Assembly (NCBI GenBank): GCA_040386295.1
Contig: JAZKFR010000023.1
Location: 1 to 18,407, forward strand
Reading direction: 5' to 3'
Source: JAZKFR01 sp040386295
GTDB lineage: Bacteria; Pseudomonadota; Gammaproteobacteria; Burkholderiales; Rhodocyclaceae
DNA: 18,407 nucleotides
Under the pieces are notes generated by a model that was not told the origin of the DNA, made no database searches, and saw nothing but the letters and a program-made list of their open reading frames with translations. Positions within the stretch are counted from its first letter, which is position 1, and each line of letters starts with the position of its first letter. The position numbers and the translations under genes are program-made. Below, in pieces: positions 14,416 to 18,407 of this stretch.

Positions 14416-15162
14416 TCAAGCTAGGTTGCGCCAGCCGTGTTCAGCCCATCGACCATTGAGCATGGCGCAAAAAGCCGCAGGGCTAGGTAAACCCTGACAG
14501 GCTAAAAGCGATCCAGGCTGTGCTGCTGTGGCGTTCCACCACAGGCTGCTCAGTGTGTTGCCGCTGCCGCTTTGTTCAGTTGCGGCTAGACGGCTAGCAC
14601 TGGCGTCTAGCGCGCCCAGGTTGGCGAGCGGCAGGCGATACAGCGCGGCGCTGGACGCGCGCCCTGGCGTGTTTTGTTGCGCGTTTTGCTTCAGCGCCAA
14701 GGTGCTACTGGTGCTGAAGCCAGGCCGCTCGAGGGCTAAAAGCGCTGCGTCAAATTGCGCGAGCGAGCAGGTGTGCTCGAACGAAGACACCGCTAGGCGT
14801 TCTATCTGCTCAAACCAAGTGGCGGGATGCTGCAGATGCTTGAGGATTGACGCTTCTGCCGCAGTGGCGAGCGCGATGGTCAGAGGAAAGGGGCGGCCAA
14901 CTCGGTCGCTGCTCGGCATGACGATGCCGACCCAGGCATGGGCGTCACATACTCCGGCAGCGAGCGCAAAGCGCCAAATCGGACTGGCTTTATACGCAGC
15001 AGGCCAGGCGCTGGCGAGCTGCTGTTGGCTGTGGTGCAGACAGGCGCGCAGCCATCTGTCCCACAGTGCAATCCAATTCGGCGTTAAGCGTCGACTGACA
15101 AAATCGCCCTGCTGCACTAACTTGCCAAAAAAACCAGGCGCTTGCTCAAGTGGCGTATTCAC
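14416..15162 (-). CDS. tagF: Type VI secretion-associated protein TagF
   Basis: The family signature is APGFFGKLVQQGDFVSRRL, followed by WIALWDRWLRACL, WRFALAAGVC and GIVMPSSDRVGRPFPLTIA, and a conserved WW (SLWWNA) near the C-terminus. TagF is a post-translational regulator or repressor of type VI secretion in species where it has been studied. The start is uncertain. GTG 15162 gives a normal start just before the signature, with AAGG three bases upstream. TTG codons at 15294 and 15369 would extend it, the latter 107 bp into tssM. I prefer 15162 because the extension is low-complexity and Arg/Ala-rich. It follows tssM on the same strand, as in many T6SS clusters, and ends 102 bp before argS. 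Confidence 0.87.
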   Translation of the reverse strand: MNTPLEQAPGFFGKLVQQGDFVSRRLTPNWIALWDRWLRACLHHSQQQLASAWPAAYKASPIWRFALAAGVCDAHAWVGIVMPSSDRVGRPFPLTIALATAAEASILKHLQHPATWFEQIERLAVSSFEHTCSLAQFDAALLALERPGFSTSSTLALKQNAQQNTPGRASSAALYRLPLANLGALDASASRLAATEQSGSGNTLSSLWWNATAAQPGSLLACQGLPSPAAFCAMLNGRWAEHGWRNLA

Positions 15163-15262
15163 CTGCCTTGCCGCTTTGCTGAAAGTAGCGGCTGCGCGCC
15201 GCCTTGCCGTATTTTGTTTTGCCGACGAATAGACGCGAATTGCGACATCTTGAGGCGCTCGT

Positions 15263-18200
15263 TTACAAGCGATCGAGACAGTTAAAACGCTCAAATAATT
15301 CGCGCTGAAAAGGGTTGGCCACGCTGCTTGCTTTGAGTTCAAGTGCTGCTTTGCGTCCTGCTGTTTCAAAGCTGAGGATGAAACGTTCCGGTTGCGCTGT
15401 TGTCTCCAGCTGCCCCTTGTCTAGCATGCGGAACCAACTCCAGGCGCCTTCGCTGACGAGCGTGGCGCCGTTAAATGTAGGGGTGATACTGAGCGAAGTT
15501 TCACCATTGGTTTTGCCGCTGGGGAATTGGAAAACATGCTCTGTGCTGGGCGTATCTTTTGTGTAGTTCATATTTTGCCCATCGATGTTGAGCAGCAGTT
15601 GATCGACATTGGCGCTGACGTTCAGCGCTTTGAGCGTAAAGCGTAACGAAGCTTGCTTTGCGCCAGGTGCAAAAAAGGCCTCACGGATTTGCGTTGCGCG
15701 TTGGAATTCGCTGAGCGTGTGCTGCGACAAGCCGAGTTTAGAGGCTACTCCGGGTCGCCAACGCCAGGGGGTCGTGTCCGTATTGACGTATTGCAGCAAA
15801 TGCTTGCGGAAGAAATCGTCCATGACGCCCCCGGCGCCAAAAAATTTGCCGAAGTCTTCTGGCGTGATGTCGTAGTTTGCGTTTTTTGCTAAAGGGTAAC
15901 GCTCGGCGATGGCTTGTCGGCAGAACGCTGCGCCGCTTGCCGCCCACAGACTATTTAAGCGGCTGCGGTCGGTATCAAGCAACAAATCATCGCCATTACG
16001 CTCTAGGTCTTGCAATAGCCTGAGTAAGAAGGGCGGCAGACCCGCCAGATCGCGCGCCAGTGTTGCGCTGTCAAGCGGGGGGGGAGGGGGTGTGCCCAAG
16101 CGTTGCGCTGTGTCCGCTGCGGCAAAAAATTGGCCGAGCTGGGCGATGGCCGTTAATAAACCTTCCAGTGTCGGCGGTGTTTTAGCCGAGGCAAGCACCG
16201 CTTTGTGCACGCTGGCAAAGTGGGCATCAACCGGGTTTCTCGTCGGCGCTGAGGCTGAGACTGAGACTGAGACTCCGCCCGTTGTTTTGGCATTTTGACT
16301 TAGGGCGCGCTCTAGCTGCTTTTTGTATTCGGCGAGTTTGTCTTTGACCGTGTCGGCGAGGGAGTCGACCTCTGTTGTTCTGTTCGCCGCTGCTTCTAAG
16401 CTTGTTTGTTGCGCTAGGGCGCTGAGTAAGGGGCGCAGCGGTGAGTCGCTTCCGCTCAAGAGGTTGGCAATGCGTGCGCCCTGATCCAGGTTGCTAAACG
16501 CTTTAACGCCAATGTCGGCGAGGAATTCGTCCCAATGTTTGATGTAGTCATCGAAATACAGCTGTTCGACGGCAGCTTTCAGCTGTGCCTGACGTGTTGT
16601 ATTGAGCTGCTCTTGGTCAGCAAAAACCCAGCTGTTCTGCGTTAATTCGCGTAAGGCGATGGTCAGTTTGCTGGAGAATTGGCGATAGCCAGCCGAGGTG
16701 TATAGCCCAGCAACCCCGCGTGTGAGCGGCTGAGCGCTACGCCGGGTCAAGACTTGGAAGAGCTCGCGGCTGTTCACGTTGCTGAGGCTGAATTCGGGCA
16801 ATGCGTTGCTGTTTAGCTCGTTTTTTAGGCGCTCGTACAGCCAAGTGCTGAGCGGCGTTGTGGCTAGAATAAGGCGGGTTTTAGCGAGTAGCTGAGGATC
16901 CAGCAGTTGAGAATCCATTTGTACCGAATTAGGCACTGAATTAGGCACTGAATTAGCGCCGTCTACAGGCTGTGCGTAAAACGCTAGCAAGGCGTCAACA
17001 TGCTGCAGCATGCGTTCTTTTTGTTTTTCCTCCAGCGCGACAGGCTCATGCGTCCAATCGTACTCAATCCAGGCACGCACGGCTGCGGCGTCAAAGTGTT
17101 GAGGCTCGCCCAACATGAGATAAACCCTGAGCAGTTGGTACAGGTAGTCATAGCTATTCGCATTGCCACGCGCTAGCTGGTCTTGCATACGTTTCACTAG
17201 CTGCGGCAAGAGGTAGGCTTTGAGCAAAGCGTGGTACGCCTCTTCTCCGGCGACCCCCAGTTGGGCGCCTTGAGGTAGGCCGAGGCGCATGACAAACGAA
17301 GCATTTTGTTGGCGATCAGCGTAGCCCCCTGGCAAATCACGCGCTGTGTCCAGAACCGGTAAGAGCGTGGCCAAATCGCTTGGCTCGGGCAAACTCTGCA
17401 CCCTGCGTTTGAGCTCTGCGCTTTGCTCTGCGACCTGAGCAATCTGTTGCTGATTGCTCAGGTAGGCTAGGCTCAACAGAATGAGTGTGACGACGGTAAA
17501 AACGGAGATGGCGCCGAGCGCACTGAATTGAAGCCATTTGCGCTGTCGCTCAAGGCGGAAATCAACGCCCGCCAGATTCGCTTCGCGAAAAATCAGGTCG
17601 CGTAGGAGGCGTGTGATGAAGTAGCTGCGCCCGCTATTTTCTTGCGCTGGCAACTCGCTGTGGCGCAAGCCCAGGGCTGCCGCTAAGGCGCCGACAAAAC
17701 GATCAATTGGGCTACCTTCTTGCGTACCGCTGGTGAAGTACACCCCGCGCAGCAGAGCGCTTTCTTCAAAATTGTTTGCTTGAAAAGTCGTCGTCAGAAA
17801 GCTGTCGAGTACGCCCGCTAAGCTTGAAAACTGCTGAGGAAAGCCGTAAATCAGCGCACGTCGTTCAGGATCGCGCTCGCTTTGCATGCGATCAATGACG
17901 CGTAATTGCAACTGTGTTTCAAGCGCGCCGAATTCCGTCAAAAAATTGCTGAGGGCAGCGTCACCAAGCGAGTCGGCTAAAGGAAAGGTAATGCCCAACA
18001 CCTGCGCACGTTCCTCCCTGTTGAGATCGCCAAAGAACTCTAAAAAACCAGCCAATAAATCGCATTTAGTCACCATCACATAGACGGGAAAACGAATGCC
18101 TAAGTGCTCATGCAGTTCTTGAATACGCTGCCGAATCACTAAGGCTTGTGCGCTGCGCTGCTGTTCGTTTTGTTGTAGCAGGTCCGTCACGCTGAGGGCG

Positions 18201-18407
18201 ACGATGACGCCGTTAATTGGGCGGCGCCGACGATGCTGCTTTAAGAGCTTGAGAAAGCCCTTCCAAGCGCTAGCGTCGACCTCGGCAAAACTGTCTTGAG
18301 TCGTGTAGCGCCCTGCGGTATCAAGCAAGACGGCTTCATCGGTGAACCACCAATCGCAATTGCGGGTGCCGCCAATGCCGCCCACTGATTTATTACCCAA
18401 AGTAGCG
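15263..18407 (-). CDS. tssM: Type VI secretion membrane-complex protein TssM (IcmF), 5' end outside window
   Basis: More than 1,046 codons are visible and the frame runs off the end, so the first TTG (18400) is not the start. Visible order: VGGIGGTRNCDWWF and DEAVLLDTAGRYTTQDS (Walker B/switch region), the guanine-type motif VTKCDLLAGF, the family hallmark RGVYFTSGTQEGSPIDR at about 219-233, a transmembrane helix at about 291-314 (LGAISVFTVVTLILLSLAYL), a long periplasmic helical domain, and the C-terminal beta domain ending ERFNCLDRL. The Walker A and first membrane helices lie upstream of the window. TssM spans the inner membrane and, with TssL and TssJ, forms the T6SS membrane complex. Three low-complexity tracts occur in the periplasmic part: NSVPNSVPNSV, SVSVSASA and PPPPP. 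Confidence 0.95.
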   Translation of the reverse strand, partial: ATLGNKSVGGIGGTRNCDWWFTDEAVLLDTAGRYTTQDSFAEVDASAWKGFLKLLKQHRRRRPINGVIVALSVTDLLQQNEQQRSAQALVIRQRIQELHEHLGIRFPVYVMVTKCDLLAGFLEFFGDLNREERAQVLGITFPLADSLGDAALSNFLTEFGALETQLQLRVIDRMQSERDPERRALIYGFPQQFSSLAGVLDSFLTTTFQANNFEESALLRGVYFTSGTQEGSPIDRFVGALAAALGLRHSELPAQENSGRSYFITRLLRDLIFREANLAGVDFRLERQRKWLQFSALGAISVFTVVTLILLSLAYLSNQQQIAQVAEQSAELKRRVQSLPEPSDLATLLPVLDTARDLPGGYADRQQNASFVMRLGLPQGAQLGVAGEEAYHALLKAYLLPQLVKRMQDQLARGNANSYDYLYQLLRVYLMLGEPQHFDAAAVRAWIEYDWTHEPVALEEKQKERMLQHVDALLAFYAQPVDGANSVPNSVPNSVQMDSQLLDPQLLAKTRLILATTPLSTWLYERLKNELNSNALPEFSLSNVNSRELFQVLTRRSAQPLTRGVAGLYTSAGYRQFSSKLTIALRELTQNSWVFADQEQLNTTRQAQLKAAVEQLYFDDYIKHWDEFLADIGVKAFSNLDQGARIANLLSGSDSPLRPLLSALAQQTSLEAAANRTTEVDSLADTVKDKLAEYKKQLERALSQNAKTTGGVSVSVSASAPTRNPVDAHFASVHKAVLASAKTPPTLEGLLTAIAQLGQFFAAADTAQRLGTPPPPPLDSATLARDLAGLPPFLLRLLQDLERNGDDLLLDTDRSRLNSLWAASGAAFCRQAIAERYPLAKNANYDITPEDFGKFFGAGGVMDDFFRKHLLQYVNTDTTPWRWRPGVASKLGLSQHTLSEFQRATQIREAFFAPGAKQASLRFTLKALNVSANVDQLLLNIDGQNMNYTKDTPSTEHVFQFPSGKTNGETSLSITPTFNGATLVSEGAWSWFRMLDKGQLETTAQPERFILSFETAGRKAALELKASSVANPFQRELFERFNCLDRL
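16077..16090. repeat. G8-A-G5 tract inside tssM
   Basis: Eight G (16077-16084), one A, then five G; read on the minus strand as a run of five Pro codons. Unlike the other tracts, single-base slippage here would break tssM. Confidence 0.9.
16251..16274. repeat. 6-bp tandem repeats inside tssM
   Basis: GAGGCT then GAGACT three times; on the minus strand they encode the alternating Ser/Val tract SVSVSASA. Frame-neutral slippage tract in the periplasmic region. Confidence 0.9.
16926..16954. repeat. 12-bp tandem repeats inside tssM
   Basis: GAATTAGGCACT twice (16926-16937, 16938-16949) plus a partial third copy; minus-strand product NSVPNSVPNSV. Frame-neutral. Confidence 0.9.

Noticed and set aside
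18398..18400. TTG as the start codon of tssM
   Set aside because: The frame stays open to the window edge and the family's Walker A and membrane helices must lie further upstream.
1..18407. CRISPR arrays, tRNA or rRNA genes, insertion sequences
   Set aside because: No regularly spaced repeats, cloverleaf-like sequences, transposase motifs or paired terminal inverted repeats were seen.

Overview
The window reads like chromosomal DNA of a Betaproteobacterium of the order Burkholderiales. The run argS, a SPOR-domain protein and dsbA on one strand is a familiar arrangement there, and the tssM/tagF, gabD and NlpC/P60 genes fit too. By eye the base composition is only moderately GC-rich (about the mid-50s percent), lower than free-living Burkholderia. 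Together with several broken or slipped reading frames, this could suit a host-associated relative such as the Mycoavidus/Glomeribacter group, but that placement is a guess. The sequence is draft: ten Ns sit at 954-963.

Layout. (1) 1-4268, minus strand: a sugar cluster read from an SpsF-type cytidylyltransferase through a HemL-like aminotransferase and a fused PseG-GNAT enzyme (interrupted by the assembly gap) into pseI, which leaves the window. This is the later half of a pseudaminic-acid (nonulosonate) pathway; pseB and pseC are not seen. (2) 4300-7890, plus strand: an accessory island with a CesT-type secretion chaperone, an effector-like partner 34 bp downstream, a second unknown gene split by a frameshift, and a small repeat protein that is also frameshifted, followed by decayed sequence. 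(3) 7898-9355, minus: gabD. (4) 9689-10943, plus: an NlpC/P60 lipoprotein and a methyltransferase-like protein. (5) 11084-14313, minus: argS, SPOR-domain protein and dsbA, probably one operon. (6) 14416-18407, minus: tagF and the 5'-truncated tssM of a type VI secretion cluster.

The most interesting result is regulatory. Each of the three transcription units of the island is preceded by the same bipartite element with identical spacing: (G/T)GAACT, 15 bp, C(C/G)ACTAA, at 4325-4352, 5887-5914 and 7014-7041. This closely resembles the hrp box read by HrpL-type ECF sigma factors of plant-pathogen type III secretion systems (GGAACC-N15/16-CCACNNA). Combined with the CesT-type chaperone and the Ser/Thr/Ala/Pro-rich N-termini of the proteins, it suggests a small type III effector regulon under an ECF sigma factor, in a bacterial group whose hrp genes are normally thought to use AraC-type regulators and other boxes. 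The sigma factor and the secretion apparatus are not in the window.
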